This document shows positions 45,348 through 54,628 of a stretch of DNA of 64,000 nt, piece by piece. A program made the position numbers and the translations under genes. Every line of letters starts with the position of its first letter. Position 1 is the stretch's first letter. The notes below the pieces were generated by a model. It had not been told where the DNA came from and made no database searches. It saw only the letters and a program-made list of their open reading frames with translations. This DNA is from Pseudonocardia oroxyli (GTDB taxonomy: Bacteria > Actinomycetota > Actinomycetes > Mycobacteriales > Pseudonocardiaceae). The stretch spans positions 186,001-250,000 of the forward strand of contig NZ_FNBE01000009.1 of NCBI RefSeq assembly GCF_900102195.1. The letters run 5' to 3'.

Positions 45348-48300
45348 GTGCCCCCCGCACTGTCCGGTCTGTTGACCGCCGCCCTGTCCGACGCCGGGTT
45401 GCGGGCCGTGGTCGAGGCCTCGGCGGGCGTCGACACCCGCACCGCCGACACCCCCGCCGTGCAGGCCGAGGGTCCGGCCGCGCTGCGCCCGTTCCTGGCC
45501 GCCGCGCTCGCCGAGTCCGGCACCGTGCTCGCCGTGACCGCGACCGACCGCGAGGCCGAGGAGCTGGCCGTCGCGGCGCGCGAGCTGGTCGAGGGCCCGG
45601 TGGAGGTGCTCCCCAGCTGGGAGACGCTGCCGCACGAGCGGCTCTCGCCGCGCCCGGACACCGTCGGCCGCAGGCTCACCCTGTTCCGCTCGCTGAGCGG
45701 CGAGAACCCGCCGCGGATCGTCGCGGCCGCGGCCCGCTCGCTGATCCAGCCGATCGCGCCGGGTCTGGGCACGCTGGACCCGATCGTGCTCCGCGAGGGC
45801 ACCGAGTACGCGTTCGAGGCGCTGCTGGAACGGCTCGTGGAGCTGGCCTACACCCGCGTCGAGATGGTGACCGCCCGCGGCGAGTTCGCGGTGCGCGGCG
45901 GCATCCTCGACCTCTTCGTCCCCACGGCCGACCATCCCGTCCGCATCGAGTTCTGGGGCGACGAGGTCTCCGAGCTGCGCGCCTTCTCCGTGGCCGACCA
46001 GCGGTCGATGGACGACCCGGTGGTCACCGAGGTCACCGCACCCGCGTGCCGGGAGCTGCTGTTGACCGGCGCCGTGCGCGAGCGGGCCGCGCTGCTGGCG
46101 AAGGAGCACGAGAACAACCCGCAGCTGCGTGAGCTGCTCGAACACCTGGCGAACGGCATCCCCACCGAGGGGATGGAGTCGCTGATCCCCGCCCTGGTGG
46201 GGGGCGAGCTGCAGCTGCTGACCGACCTGCTGCCCGCGCGCGCCCGGATCCTCCTCGCCGACCCGGAGCGCATCCGCACCCGCAGCCACGACCTCGTCCG
46301 GACGGGGCAGGAGTTCCTGGAGGCCTCCTGGCTGGCGGCGGGCACCGGGGGACAGGCCCCGATCGACGTCGGCGCCTCGGCGTACCGGGACCTCGGCGGC
46401 GTGCTGGAGCACGCCACCACCACCGGCCGCCCGGTGGTCACGCTGTCCCCCCTGCTCTCCGGTGCGGACGACGCGATCGTCCCGGACGTGCACGAGATCG
46501 AGTCCTACCGCGGGGACACCGAACGCGCGTTCGTCGACCTGCGCGCCCACACCGCCGCCGGCGGCGCGGCGGTGCTCGTGGTCGCCGGGCAGGGCACCGC
46601 GGACCGCAGCATCGAGCAGCTCGGCGAGGCCGAGGTGCCCGCCACCCTGGGCGAGGAGCTCACCGAGGTCCCGGAGAAGGGCCTGGTCACGGTCACGTGC
46701 GGGCGGATCGCGGACGGCTTCGCGGCCCCGGGAGTCGGCCTGGTGCTGCTCGCCGAGTCCGACCTGACCGGCACCCGCGCGGGGCTGGACACCACCACCC
46801 GGAAACTGCCCGCCCGGCGTCGCAACGCGGTCGACCTGGCCGCCCTGCAGCCCGGGGACTTCGTGGTGCACGCCCAGCACGGCATCGGGAAGTTCGTGGA
46901 GATGAAGGAGCGCACCGTCCAGGGCGCGACCCGCGAGTACCTGGTCCTGGAGTACGCGTCGAGCAAGCGGGGGCAGCCCGCGGACCGGCTCTTCGTGCCG
47001 ACCGACGCCCTCGACGAGATCTCCCGCTACGTCGGCGGCGAGCAGCCGACGTTGAACAAGCTCGGTGGCTCGGACTGGGCGAAGACCAAGGGCCGCGCAC
47101 GCAAGGCGGTCCGGGACATCGCCGCCGGTCTGGTGCAGCTCTACGCCGCCCGGCAGTCGTCGCCCGGGCACGCCTTCGCCCCGGACACCCCGTGGCAGCG
47201 CGAGCTCGAGGACGCCTTCCCCTACACCGAGACCCCGGACCAGCTCTCCGCCATCGACGAGGTGAAGCGGGACATGGAGCGTCCGGTGCCGATGGACCGG
47301 GTGATCACCGGGGACGTCGGGTTCGGCAAGACCGAGATCGCCGTGCGGGCCGCGTTCAAGGCGGTGCAGGACGGCAAGCAGGTCGCGGTCCTCGTCCCGA
47401 CCACGCTGCTCGCGACCCAGCACCTGTCGACCTTCGCCGACCGGATGCGCGCCTTCCCGGTCACGGTGAAGGGGCTGTCGCGGTTCACCGACGCCGCCGA
47501 GGCGAAGACGACGATCGAGGGGCTGGCGGACGGGACCGTCGACGTCGTCGTCGGGACGCACCGGCTGCTGCAGACCGGGGTCCGGTGGAAGGACCTCGGG
47601 CTGGTCATCGTCGACGAGGAGCAGCGCTTCGGCGTGGAGCACAAGGAGCACATCACGGCGCTGCGCGCGCACGTCGACGTGCTCACGCTGTCCGCCACGC
47701 CGATCCCGCGGACGCTCGAGATGAGCCTCGCGGGCATCCGCGAGATGTCCACGATCACCACCCCGCCCGAGGACCGGCACCCGACCCTGACCTACGTCGG
47801 CGCCTACGACGACAAGCAGGTCGCCGCCGCCATCCGCCGCGAGCTGCTGCGGGACGGCCAGGTCTTCTACGTGCACAACCGGGTCACCTCGATCGACCGG
47901 GCGGCCAAGAAGATCCAGGAGCTGGTGCCGGAGGCGCGCATCGGCGTCGCGCACGGGCAAATGCACGAGGACCTGCTCGAGCAGACCGTGAACGCGTTCT
48001 GGCACAAGGAGTACGACGTCCTCGTCTGCACGACGATCGTCGAGAACGGGCTGGACATCTCCAACGCCAACACCCTGATCGTCGAGCGGTCGGACACCCT
48101 CGGCCTCTCCCAGCTGCACCAGCTGCGCGGCCGGGTCGGGCGTGGCCGCGAGCGCGGCTACGCGTACTTCCTGTTCCCGCCGGAGCATCCGCTCACCGAG
48201 ACCGCGCACGACCGGCTCGCCACGATCGCGCAGCACTCGGAGCTGGGCTCGGGTGCCGCGGTGGCGATGAAGGACCTGGAGATCCGCGGCGCGGGCAACA

Positions 48301-48902
48301 TCCTGGGCGCGGAGCAGAGCGGGCACATCGCGGGCGTCGGGTTCGACCTGTACATCCGGCTGGTCGGCGAGGCCGTGGCGGCGTTCCGGTCCGCCGGGGG
48401 CGCCCCGGGCGGCGAGGAGCCGGAGCCCCTCGCGGAGGTGCGTGTCGACCTGCCGATCGACGCCCACGTGCCCCACGACTACGTCGACGGCGAGCGGCTG
48501 CGCCTGGAGGCCTACCGCAAGATCGCGGAGGCGGGGGACGACGCGGCGCTCGAGGCCGTCGTCGAGGAGCTGAAGGACCGCTACGGCGAGCCGCCGCAGC
48601 CGGTGCGCAACCTGCTCGCGGTGGCGCGGTTCCGGCAGCTCTGCCGGTCGCTCGGGCTGGCCGAGGTGGCCGTGGCGGGCACGATGATCCGCATCGGCCC
48701 GGTGGACCTGCCGGACTCCAAGCAGCTGCGGTTCAAGCGGATGCACCCCAAGGGCCAGTACAAGCCCGCCGCCCGGCTCGTCGCCGTCCCGAAGCCCAGC
48801 CAGGGCAACCGCATCGGCGGCGCCCCGCTGCGCGACCTGGAGCTCCTGGACTGGCTCACCGCCCTGGTCAAGGACCTGGCGGCCCCGGTCACGGTCGGCT
48901 GA
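45348..48902 (+). CDS. mfd: Transcription-repair coupling factor
   Basis: An 1184-residue SF2 translocase that pushes RNA polymerase off lesions and recruits UvrA. It has a UvrB-like N-terminus ([24 protein letters not shown]), a UvrA-binding region and the CarD-like RNAP-interaction domain ([25 protein letters not shown]). The motor follows: Walker [15 protein letters not shown] near residue 660, [20 protein letters not shown], then [17 protein letters not shown]. The TRCF C-terminal domain is present. GTG 45348 follows AAGGAG by four bases; ATG 45327 precedes that site and is rejected. Family-typical length. Confidence 0.96.
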   Translation: MPPALSGLLTAALSDAGLRAVVEASAGVDTRTADTPAVQAEGPAALRPFLAAALAESGTVLAVTATDREAEELAVAARELVEGPVEVLPSWETLPHERLSPRPDTVGRRLTLFRSLSGENPPRIVAAAARSLIQPIAPGLGTLDPIVLREGTEYAFEALLERLVELAYTRVEMVTARGEFAVRGGILDLFVPTADHPVRIEFWGDEVSELRAFSVADQRSMDDPVVTEVTAPACRELLLTGAVRERAALLAKEHENNPQLRELLEHLANGIPTEGMESLIPALVGGELQLLTDLLPARARILLADPERIRTRSHDLVRTGQEFLEASWLAAGTGGQAPIDVGASAYRDLGGVLEHATTTGRPVVTLSPLLSGADDAIVPDVHEIESYRGDTERAFVDLRAHTAAGGAAVLVVAGQGTADRSIEQLGEAEVPATLGEELTEVPEKGLVTVTCGRIADGFAAPGVGLVLLAESDLTGTRAGLDTTTRKLPARRRNAVDLAALQPGDFVVHAQHGIGKFVEMKERTVQGATREYLVLEYASSKRGQPADRLFVPTDALDEISRYVGGEQPTLNKLGGSDWAKTKGRARKAVRDIAAGLVQLYAARQSSPGHAFAPDTPWQRELEDAFPYTETPDQLSAIDEVKRDMERPVPMDRVITGDVGFGKTEIAVRAAFKAVQDGKQVAVLVPTTLLATQHLSTFADRMRAFPVTVKGLSRFTDAAEAKTTIEGLADGTVDVVVGTHRLLQTGVRWKDLGLVIVDEEQRFGVEHKEHITALRAHVDVLTLSATPIPRTLEMSLAGIREMSTITTPPEDRHPTLTYVGAYDDKQVAAAIRRELLRDGQVFYVHNRVTSIDRAAKKIQELVPEARIGVAHGQMHEDLLEQTVNAFWHKEYDVLVCTTIVENGLDISNANTLIVERSDTLGLSQLHQLRGRVGRGRERGYAYFLFPPEHPLTETAHDRLATIAQHSELGSGAAVAMKDLEIRGAGNILGAEQSGHIAGVGFDLYIRLVGEAVAAFRSAGGAPGGEEPEPLAEVRVDLPIDAHVPHDYVDGERLRLEAYRKIAEAGDDAALEAVVEELKDRYGEPPQPVRNLLAVARFRQLCRSLGLAEVAVAGTMIRIGPVDLPDSKQLRFKRMHPKGQYKPAARLVAVPKPSQGNRIGGAPLRDLELLDWLTALVKDLAAPVTVG

Positions 48903-48911
48903 CCGCGGGGC

Positions 48912-48931
48912 GCAGTGTGGCTCCCTGATGC
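48912..48931. repeat. Degenerate TGTGGCTCC-family palindrome, copy 4
   Basis: GCAGTGTGGCTCCCTGATGC matches copy 1 at 9210 in 17 of 20 positions, but the three changes destroy the right arm. It lies between mfd and a co-directional sensor kinase gene. Confidence 0.5.
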
Positions 48932-48970
48932 GGTAACGGCTGTGTCGCTCTCCGCGAACCCTCCCCTGAG

Positions 48971-50197
48971 ATGTCGACAGGGGCTTTCCTGGACCGGTTC
49001 GGTCTGCGGTTCGCGGCGGGTGCGCGGGCGACCGTCGGCGTGCTCATGGCCGTCACGGCGCCGTTCGCCGCCCCGCCCGCGGGTGCGCTGGTGTGCGTGC
49101 CGGTCGCCGTCGCGCTGGCGGCGTGGAGCCTCGCCTACCTCCGGCTGATGCGGACCCGGCCCGCCGCGTGGGTCTGGGTCGTCGACGTCGCGGTCATGTG
49201 CGGGCTGTGTCTGGCCCAGCCCCTGCTCGTGGATCCGACCCTGCTGGTGCGCTCGCTGGGATGGGTGTCGCCGGTGGCGTCCCTCGCGGTCGTCGCGTTG
49301 CAGTGGCACGTGCGGCCGTGGCCCGCGGCGCTCGCCACCGTCGCGGTGTGCGCGGCGTTCACGGCGGGTGCGGCGCTCTCGCCCGAGATCTCGGTGGTGC
49401 AGGCGCTGGCCGTGGGCGGGGTGTGGACCGGGGTCGAGGCCGCGTTGTCCCGGATGCTCTGGCTGCTGGTGCGCCGCGGCGGCGCGGCCGCCGACGAGCG
49501 GATGGCCCGCCGGTTCGCCGCCGAGCGCACGGCCCTGCTCGCCCGCGCCCGGCGCCGCGAGCAGCGGGCGCACTGGGCGACCGTGCACGACACCGCCGCG
49601 AGCACGCTGCTGATGGTCGGGCTCGGGTCCGTCCGCGGCGACGAGCCCTGGCTGGAGGGGCAGCTCCAGCGGGACGTCGCCGCCCTGCACGGCGTCCCCG
49701 CACCCGACGCCGGGGTGGCCGCCACCGTCCGCCACGCCGTCGCGCACGCCCGGATCCCGGTGGACCTGCGGGCGGACGGCGACCTGGACCTGCCCGGGCC
49801 CGCCGCGGCGGCGTTCGGCGGCGCGCTCACCGAGACCCTGGAGAACGTGGCCCGACACGCGGGGACCGACCGCGCCGAGGTGCGCGTCGAGGTGGGGGAG
49901 GCGGCGGTGCGGGTGACCGTCCGGGACGACGGGAGCGGCTTCGACCCGGCCGCGGTGCCCGCGGGCCGGCTCGGCCTGGTGCGCTCGGTCCGCGAGCGGA
50001 TGGACCTCGTCGACGGCCGCGCGGAGATCCGGTCCGCGCCGGGGCACGGCACCGTCGTGCGGTTGGAGTGGCCGCGCACCGAGAGCACCGAGAGCACCGA
50101 GAGCGGCCCCGAGAGCCGCACCGAGTCCGAGGCCGAGGCCGGGACCGGAGACGGGGCCGCCGCCGCCCCGGCCGTCCGGTCGGAGCGGGCACGGTGA
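48971..50197 (+). CDS. Membrane sensor histidine kinase (NarL-system type)
   Basis: 408 residues. About five N-terminal membrane helices span ~15-160, followed by a cytoplasmic linker. The H-box is HWATVHDTAASTLLMVGLGS with a plausible phospho-His in VHDTA. The GHKL ATPase domain has an N-box LTETLENVARHA and a G1 box VRDDGSGFDP, then GLVRSVRERMDLVDGRAEI and GHGTVVRL. The C-terminal tail is low-complexity TES repeats and acidic. Its stop overlaps the next GTG (GTGA), and the response regulator gene is two genes on. Signal unknown. Confidence 0.85.
   Translation: MSTGAFLDRFGLRFAAGARATVGVLMAVTAPFAAPPAGALVCVPVAVALAAWSLAYLRLMRTRPAAWVWVVDVAVMCGLCLAQPLLVDPTLLVRSLGWVSPVASLAVVALQWHVRPWPAALATVAVCAAFTAGAALSPEISVVQALAVGGVWTGVEAALSRMLWLLVRRGGAAADERMARRFAAERTALLARARRREQRAHWATVHDTAASTLLMVGLGSVRGDEPWLEGQLQRDVAALHGVPAPDAGVAATVRHAVAHARIPVDLRADGDLDLPGPAAAAFGGALTETLENVARHAGTDRAEVRVEVGEAAVRVTVRDDGSGFDPAAVPAGRLGLVRSVRERMDLVDGRAEIRSAPGHGTVVRLEWPRTESTESTESGPESRTESEAEAGTGDGAAAAPAVRSERAR
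50078..50104 (+). repeat. Three perfect 9-base tandem repeats inside the kinase gene
   Basis: ACCGAGAGC repeated three times, encoding Thr-Glu-Ser x3 in the kinase tail. Unit gain or loss would keep the frame and only change tail length. Confidence 0.85.
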
Positions 50198-51303
50198 CCG
50201 GCGGGGCGGGCGCGACGTCCGTGGAGCTGACCGTGCGGCTGCAGCGCGGTCTCCGGGTGGCGTGCAGCGTGATCGTGCTGGCGATCCTGTTCGGCCTGAA
50301 CCTGCCGAACCTGGTGGCGGGCCGGGCCGCGTACGAGCCCGAATGGGTCGGTTTCGCGGGCTGGGGCGTGCTCGTCGTCGTCGCTGCGGCCGACGCGGTG
50401 CTGGTGGCCCGCCACCGCTCCTGGGAGTGGATCCGACTGCCGGTGGCGGCCGGGGTGCTCGCGGTCGCGGTCGAGATGTCCGTGGCGCTCGCACCGGCCG
50501 CGCTGGGCGGCCCGCCGCACGTCACGCTCGGGTCGATCGGCTGGTTCGGGGTGCTGCTGCTGCCCCGCGGCCGCGAGCTCGTCGCGTTCCTCCTGCTGCA
50601 CCTGCTGCTGATGCTGGGGCTGCTGGTCGCCGTGGGCCGGACCGACCAGCTCACCCTCGTGGCGTTCGGCATCAGCGCCGTGGGGGTGACGTCCTTCCAG
50701 CTCGCCTTCGCGATCGCCGGGACCGCGCTGCGCACCGTCGCCCGGCAGGCCGGGCAGGCCGCCGAGGAGGAGGCCGCCGCGCGGACCGCGGAGGACCTCG
50801 CCGCCGTCGTCCACACCGACCGGGAGGCCCGCTACGCCGAGCTCCGCGCCGTCGCGCTGCCGCTGCTGGAGGGCATGGCGGCGGGTACGGCGCCCCCGGC
50901 CGACCCGGCGGTGCAGCGGGCGGCGGCGAGCGCGGCGGCCCGCCTGCGGCGGATCTTCGCCGAGGAGCGGGACGGCCGGGACCCGCTCGCCGCCGAGCTG
51001 GCGGAGCTGATCGACATCGCCGAGCGGCGCGGCGTCGGCGTGCAGTACTCGGAGCGGGGGGAGCGTGCCGTGCCGCCGCGCGCGGCGATGCGGGACCTCC
51101 TGGGGGCGGCGGGAGACGCGCTGCACGCGGCCCGGGGGTCGGCGCGCGTCACGCTCGCCGGAGTGCCCGGCGCCGTGGTGCTGGGCGTGGTGACCGACGG
51201 CGTCCCGGCGGGGTTCGCGGCGTCGGCACCGGACGTGGGGGTGTCCGCCGTCGAGGCGGGCGGAACGACATGGGTGGAGGCGAGATGGGCACCTCGATCG
51301 TGA
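50194..51303 (+). CDS. Membrane protein resembling a sensor kinase without ATPase motifs
   Basis: 369 residues. Four to six N-terminal helices (VACSVIVLAILFGLNLPNLV through AFGISAVGVTSFQLAFAIAG) precede an Ala/Glu coiled coil (RQAGQAAEEEAAARTAEDLA). The C-terminal domain (LPLLEGMAAG through GTTWVEARW) has the size and helix-strand pattern of a kinase core, but I see no N-box, no DxGxG and no clear H-box. It is translationally coupled on both sides to the kinase and response regulator genes. It may be a co-sensor or pseudokinase. Not assignable to a named family by eye. Confidence 0.75.
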   Translation: MTGGAGATSVELTVRLQRGLRVACSVIVLAILFGLNLPNLVAGRAAYEPEWVGFAGWGVLVVVAAADAVLVARHRSWEWIRLPVAAGVLAVAVEMSVALAPAALGGPPHVTLGSIGWFGVLLLPRGRELVAFLLLHLLLMLGLLVAVGRTDQLTLVAFGISAVGVTSFQLAFAIAGTALRTVARQAGQAAEEEAAARTAEDLAAVVHTDREARYAELRAVALPLLEGMAAGTAPPADPAVQRAAASAAARLRRIFAEERDGRDPLAAELAELIDIAERRGVGVQYSERGERAVPPRAAMRDLLGAAGDALHAARGSARVTLAGVPGAVVLGVVTDGVPAGFAASAPDVGVSAVEAGGTTWVEARWAPRS

Positions 51304-51914
51304 TCGTCGACGATCATCCGGCGATCGTCGACGGCGTCGGGGCGTGGTGCGCCCGGGCCGGCATCACCGTCGTGGCGGCGGGCGCGGACCCGGCGCCCGC
51401 GTTCGACGTCCCGGCGGACGCGGTGGTGTTCGACCTGCAGCTCGGGCCGGGGGAGCCCGCGTTCGACGTGCTGGAGGAGCTGGTCGACGCAGGCCGTCGG
51501 GTCGTCGTCTACTCCCAGCACGCCGACAGCGAGACGGCCCTGCGCTGCCTGGAGCTCGGTGCCGCGACCTACCTGACGAAGGCCGAGGGCCACGAGCACC
51601 TGATCCCCGCGATCCGGGCCTGCGTCGAGGACCGGCCCTACACGCCTCCGGTGCTGGGCGGGGCGATGGCCGCCGATCCGCGCCCGGACCGCCCCGCCCT
51701 GTCCGAGCGGGAGCGCGAGGTCCTGCTCGCCTGGTTCTCCAGCGACTCCAAGCAGCTCGTGGCGCAGCGCTTCCACCTGTCGGTGAAGACCGTGGACACC
51801 TACATCGCCCGCGTCCGCATCAAGTACGCCGACGCGGGCCGCCCCGCGACCACGAAGGCGGCCCTGGTCGCCCGCGCTCTGCAGGACGGCCTCGTCGACC
51901 TCGCGCGGCTCTAG
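51285..51914 (+). CDS. LuxR/NarL-family response regulator
   Basis: 209 residues. Receiver domain: acidic pair Asp9-Asp10 (VIVDDHPAIVDG), phosphoacceptor Asp50 (AVVFDLQLGP) and Lys in ATYLTKAEG. C-terminal LuxR helix-turn-helix: ALSEREREVLLAWFSSDSKQLVAQRFHLSVKTVDTYIARV. ATG 51285 is four bases after GGTGGAGG and overlaps the preceding gene by 19 bases. It should be phosphorylated by the kinase encoded at 48971. Targets unknown. Confidence 0.92.
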   Translation: MGTSIVIVDDHPAIVDGVGAWCARAGITVVAAGADPAPAFDVPADAVVFDLQLGPGEPAFDVLEELVDAGRRVVVYSQHADSETALRCLELGAATYLTKAEGHEHLIPAIRACVEDRPYTPPVLGGAMAADPRPDRPALSEREREVLLAWFSSDSKQLVAQRFHLSVKTVDTYIARVRIKYADAGRPATTKAALVARALQDGLVDLARL

Positions 51915-51937
51915 GGAGTGTCGGACGCTCCCCAGGG

Positions 51938-51974
51938 CCCGGCACCTGCGGGGCGGTGGTCCGCAGGCACCGGG
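51938..51974 (+). terminator. Hairpin terminator after the response regulator gene
   Basis: CCCGGCACCTGCGG (51938-51951) and CCGCAGGCACCGGG (51961-51974) pair at 12 of 14 positions. The 51915-52115 gap also contains the perfect palindrome ACCGTCGACGGT (51976-51987), a possible operator for the following RDD gene. No clear promoter was seen. Confidence 0.65.
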
Positions 51975-52115
51975 CACCGTCGACGGTAGGACAGCGACGG
52001 CCGTACCGGGGGTCCGGCGATCGCCCGACACGGGTTAACGCGGCGGGCCCGTGGCACGTGTGCCGATCGACCGCTGCCGGGCGTCCCCGGCGACCCGGAC
52101 CGCCTGGAGGCCGCC

Positions 52116-52646
52116 GTGACCACCCCGCCGCCCTACCTGTACCCCTCGTACCCGGAGCCCTTCCCGGCCTACCCGCAGGGCGGGCCGCCGCTGCACCCGT
52201 ACGGCGGGCCCTACGGCCACCTGCCGCCGGTTCCGCCGCCACCCGTCGCCGCCTGGGGGACGCGGGTGGGGTCCGCGCTGGTCGACGGCCTGGTCCCGCT
52301 CGTGATCGTGGGTGTCGGGCTGCTCGGCTTCGCCCTGTTCGACGACCTCGGCCTGATCTTCACCGTCGCGTTCGTCTGCTACCTCGCGGCCTTCGCGTTC
52401 GCGCTGTGGAACCAGTGCTGGAGGCAGGGCCGCACCGGGCAGAGCCTGGGCAAGAGCCTCGTGGGCACCCGGCTCGTCCGGGCGCGCGACGGCGCGCCGG
52501 TCGGCTTCGGCACGGCGCTGGGCCGCCAGTTCGCCCACGTGCTCGACGGCATCCTCTGCATCGGTTACCTCCGCCCGCTGTGGGACGAGCGGCGCCAGAC
52601 CTTCGCGGACTCGATGTGCGACACGCTCGTGGTGCGGGTCGAGTGA
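52116..52646 (+). CDS. RDD-family membrane protein
   Basis: 176 residues. The N-terminal ~45 residues are a Pro/Tyr-rich cytoplasmic tail (YPSYPEPFPAYPQGGPPLHP). The RDD domain follows: AAWGTRVGSALVDGLVPLVIVGVG, in which the R and D of the family name are kept. It then shows a second helix pair, RTGQSLGKSLVGTRLVRARDGAPVGFGTALGRQFAHVLD and the closing DERRQTFADSMCDTLVV. About three membrane helices. Function of the family is unclear. GTG 52116 has TGGAGG five bases upstream. Confidence 0.88.
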   Translation: MTTPPPYLYPSYPEPFPAYPQGGPPLHPYGGPYGHLPPVPPPPVAAWGTRVGSALVDGLVPLVIVGVGLLGFALFDDLGLIFTVAFVCYLAAFAFALWNQCWRQGRTGQSLGKSLVGTRLVRARDGAPVGFGTALGRQFAHVLDGILCIGYLRPLWDERRQTFADSMCDTLVVRVE

Positions 52647-52678
52647 TCCGGCCCACGGCCGCGTGAGAGGCTGTCGTC

Positions 52679-53572
52679 GTGGGAAAGCTGACCAGGGTGG
52701 GTCTCGGTACGGCGGTCGTCGCGCTGGTGCTCGCCGGCTGCGGCGGCCCGGGCCAGGTGGGCTCGGCGCTGATCGTCGGGGACCAGCGGGTGGAGGTCGG
52801 CGCCGTCCAGAGCACGATCGACTCCGCGCTGGCGCACAAGGCGGACCTGGCCGCCCAGTCCTCGCAGCAGATCGCGGACGCGGACATCGCCCGCTACGTC
52901 GTCGGCGGCGAGGTGACCCACGCGCTGCTCGCGCAGGCCGCGGCGCGGACCGGGGTCACAGCCTCGGCGGACGCGATCGACGCCACCCTCGCGAACACCG
53001 ATGACCAGAGCCTGCTGCTCGACCGCACCCTGTTCGACGGCGAGGAGCTGCGGTCCCGCGCCACCGACCACGCCACGGCCGTCGCGTTGGCCGAGCGGTA
53101 CGTCGACGGGCTGTCGGTGACCGTCGACGTGGCCGCGGCGACGACCGCCGACGAGGCGGCCGACAAGGCGCGGGCCCTCGCCGAGGGCGGGCCCGCGGCG
53201 GACGCGGTGCTGGCGGATCCCCGTACCGCCCAGAAGGGCCAGGTCTACCGCGCGGCCGCCGACCCGGACACCGCGACGACCGTGGTGTTCGGCGTGCCCG
53301 AGGGCACCGTCGTGCGCTTCCAGCCGTCGCCGGGCCAGGGGATCTGGCTGGTCGTGAAGGTCACCGACCGGCAGACCGACGCCCCGTCCGGGGTTCCGCC
53401 CGCGGCGGGCACGATCGACCGCGGCACGCTGGCCTCGATCGGGGAGCGGATCGCCCAGGCGGACGGCGGGCCGGTGCAGCTCAACCCCCGCTTCGGTGCC
53501 TGGGACCCCACCCGGCTGACCGTCGTCCCGCCCGGTCGCGAGGCGGGCTCCGTGCTCGCCCCCGGCGCCTGA
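52679..53572 (+). CDS. Lipoprotein with SurA N-terminal-like domain
   Basis: 297 residues. The signal peptide ends in lipobox VLAGCG (Cys at ~21). The helical region ALIVGDQRVEVGAVQSTIDSALAHKA is like the chaperone-type N-domain of SurA/PrsA foldases. No parvulin PPIase domain is visible in the remaining 150 residues, which carry VFGVPEGTVVRFQPSPGQGIWLVVKVTDR. It may assist folding or export at the cell surface. GTG 52679 lies six bases after GAGGCT. It sits between the RDD gene and mazG. Confidence 0.85.
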   Translation: MGKLTRVGLGTAVVALVLAGCGGPGQVGSALIVGDQRVEVGAVQSTIDSALAHKADLAAQSSQQIADADIARYVVGGEVTHALLAQAAARTGVTASADAIDATLANTDDQSLLLDRTLFDGEELRSRATDHATAVALAERYVDGLSVTVDVAAATTADEAADKARALAEGGPAADAVLADPRTAQKGQVYRAAADPDTATTVVFGVPEGTVVRFQPSPGQGIWLVVKVTDRQTDAPSGVPPAAGTIDRGTLASIGERIAQADGGPVQLNPRFGAWDPTRLTVVPPGREAGSVLAPGA

Positions 53573-53589
53573 CTGGGAGACTGGCCGCC

Positions 53590-54477
53590 GTGGCCCCCAC
53601 GGTGATCACCTTGTCCCGCAGGCGCGGCGCGCTGCCCGCCGCGGCGCTGCCCACGCTGCGGGCCGCCTCGGCGGTGTACGCGGACGCCTCGGTCCCGGCC
53701 GAGCTCGCGGCGCAGGCGGGCGCGACACCGGTGCCCGCCGCCCCGGTGCCGGGCGCCGTGGTCCTGAGCTGCTCCGACGACGCGGATCCCCCCGGCGCCG
53801 CCCTGCTCGACGCGGTGGCCGTGATGGACCGCCTCCGCTCGCCCGGCGGGTGCCCGTGGGACGCCGAGCAGACCCACGAGTCGCTGCTGAAGTACCTGGT
53901 CGAGGAGTGCTACGAGCTCTACCAGGCGATCGAGGACGGCGACCGGGCGGACATGCGCGAGGAACTCGGCGACGTGCTGCTGCAGGTCCTGTTCCACGCC
54001 CGCGTGGCGCAGGAGGCCGACTCCCCGTTCACGATCGACGACGTCGCGACCGGGCTGGTCACCAAGCTGGTGGGCCGCCACCCGCACGTGTTCGGCGGCG
54101 GGGAGACGGTCGCGACGGCCACGGCACAGGAGGGCCGCTGGGAGGAGCTGAAGCGGGCGGAGAAGCAGCGGGCGTCGTCGGTGGACGGGGTGCCGCTGGG
54201 CCAGCCCGCGGTCGCGCTGGCCGCCAAGCTCGTCTCCCGCACCCGCCGCGCGGGCATGCCCGCCGACCTGCTTCCCGAGGGAGACGGCATCGGCCCGGAC
54301 CTGTTCCGCCGCATCGCCGCCGCGGTCCGCGCGGGGGAGGACCCGGAGTCCGCCCTGCGCGACACGGCCCGCGCCTTCGCCGACCGGGTGCGGGCCGCGG
54401 AGCAGACCGCGGTGGCGCAGGGCGAGGACGCCCACGCCCTCGACGAGGACACCTGGCGCCGAACCTGGCCCGCCTGA
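53590..54477 (+). CDS. mazG: Nucleoside triphosphate pyrophosphohydrolase MazG
   Basis: 295 residues. An N-terminal region of ~75 residues (VITLSRRRGALPAAALPTLRAASAVYAD) is characteristic of actinobacterial forms. One MazG domain follows: MDRLRSPGGCPWDAEQTHESLLKYLVEECYELYQAIEDGD, with the ExxE magnesium site, then EELGDVLLQVLFHARVAQE with the second EExxD. It hydrolyses canonical and oxidised dNTPs to NMP and PPi, and removes 5-OH-dCTP in mycobacteria. Mycobacterial MazG likewise lies just after mfd. GTG 53590. Confidence 0.93.
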   Translation: MAPTVITLSRRRGALPAAALPTLRAASAVYADASVPAELAAQAGATPVPAAPVPGAVVLSCSDDADPPGAALLDAVAVMDRLRSPGGCPWDAEQTHESLLKYLVEECYELYQAIEDGDRADMREELGDVLLQVLFHARVAQEADSPFTIDDVATGLVTKLVGRHPHVFGGGETVATATAQEGRWEELKRAEKQRASSVDGVPLGQPAVALAAKLVSRTRRAGMPADLLPEGDGIGPDLFRRIAAAVRAGEDPESALRDTARAFADRVRAAEQTAVAQGEDAHALDEDTWRRTWPA

Positions 54478-54492
54478 CCGGACCCCGACCCC

Positions 54493-54562
54493 GCGAGTCC
54501 CTCACCTCGGACACGCGAGTCGGACACGTCAGACCGCGAGTCGCCACGTCGTACCGCGAGTC
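54493..54562. repeat. Four GCGAGTC direct repeats at 20-22-base spacing
   Basis: GCGAGTC begins at 54493, 54515, 54536 and 54556, mostly within CCGCGAGTC. Spacing of about two helical turns places them on one face of DNA. They fill the gap between mazG and the lytic transglycosylase gene, ending about 65 bases before its start. Two inverted copies follow that gene at 55362 and 55385. Confidence 0.75.
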
Positions 54563-54615
54563 CCCCCACCTGCCCGGCGAGCGCCCGGCCTCAGACCGCT
54601 CTCAGCTCGCATCCG

Positions 54616-54621
54616 TAGCGT
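54616..54621 (+). promoter_or_regulatory. -10 hexamer TAGCGT of the lytic transglycosylase gene
   Basis: TAGCGT ends exactly 7 bases before ATG 54629, with no ribosome site in between; a leaderless start is likely. Confidence 0.5.
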
Positions 54622-54628
54622 CGGGGGC

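Noticed and set aside
54493..54562. CRISPR-like array
   Set aside because: Repeats are 7-9 bases, spacers about 13 bases, and no cas genes are present.
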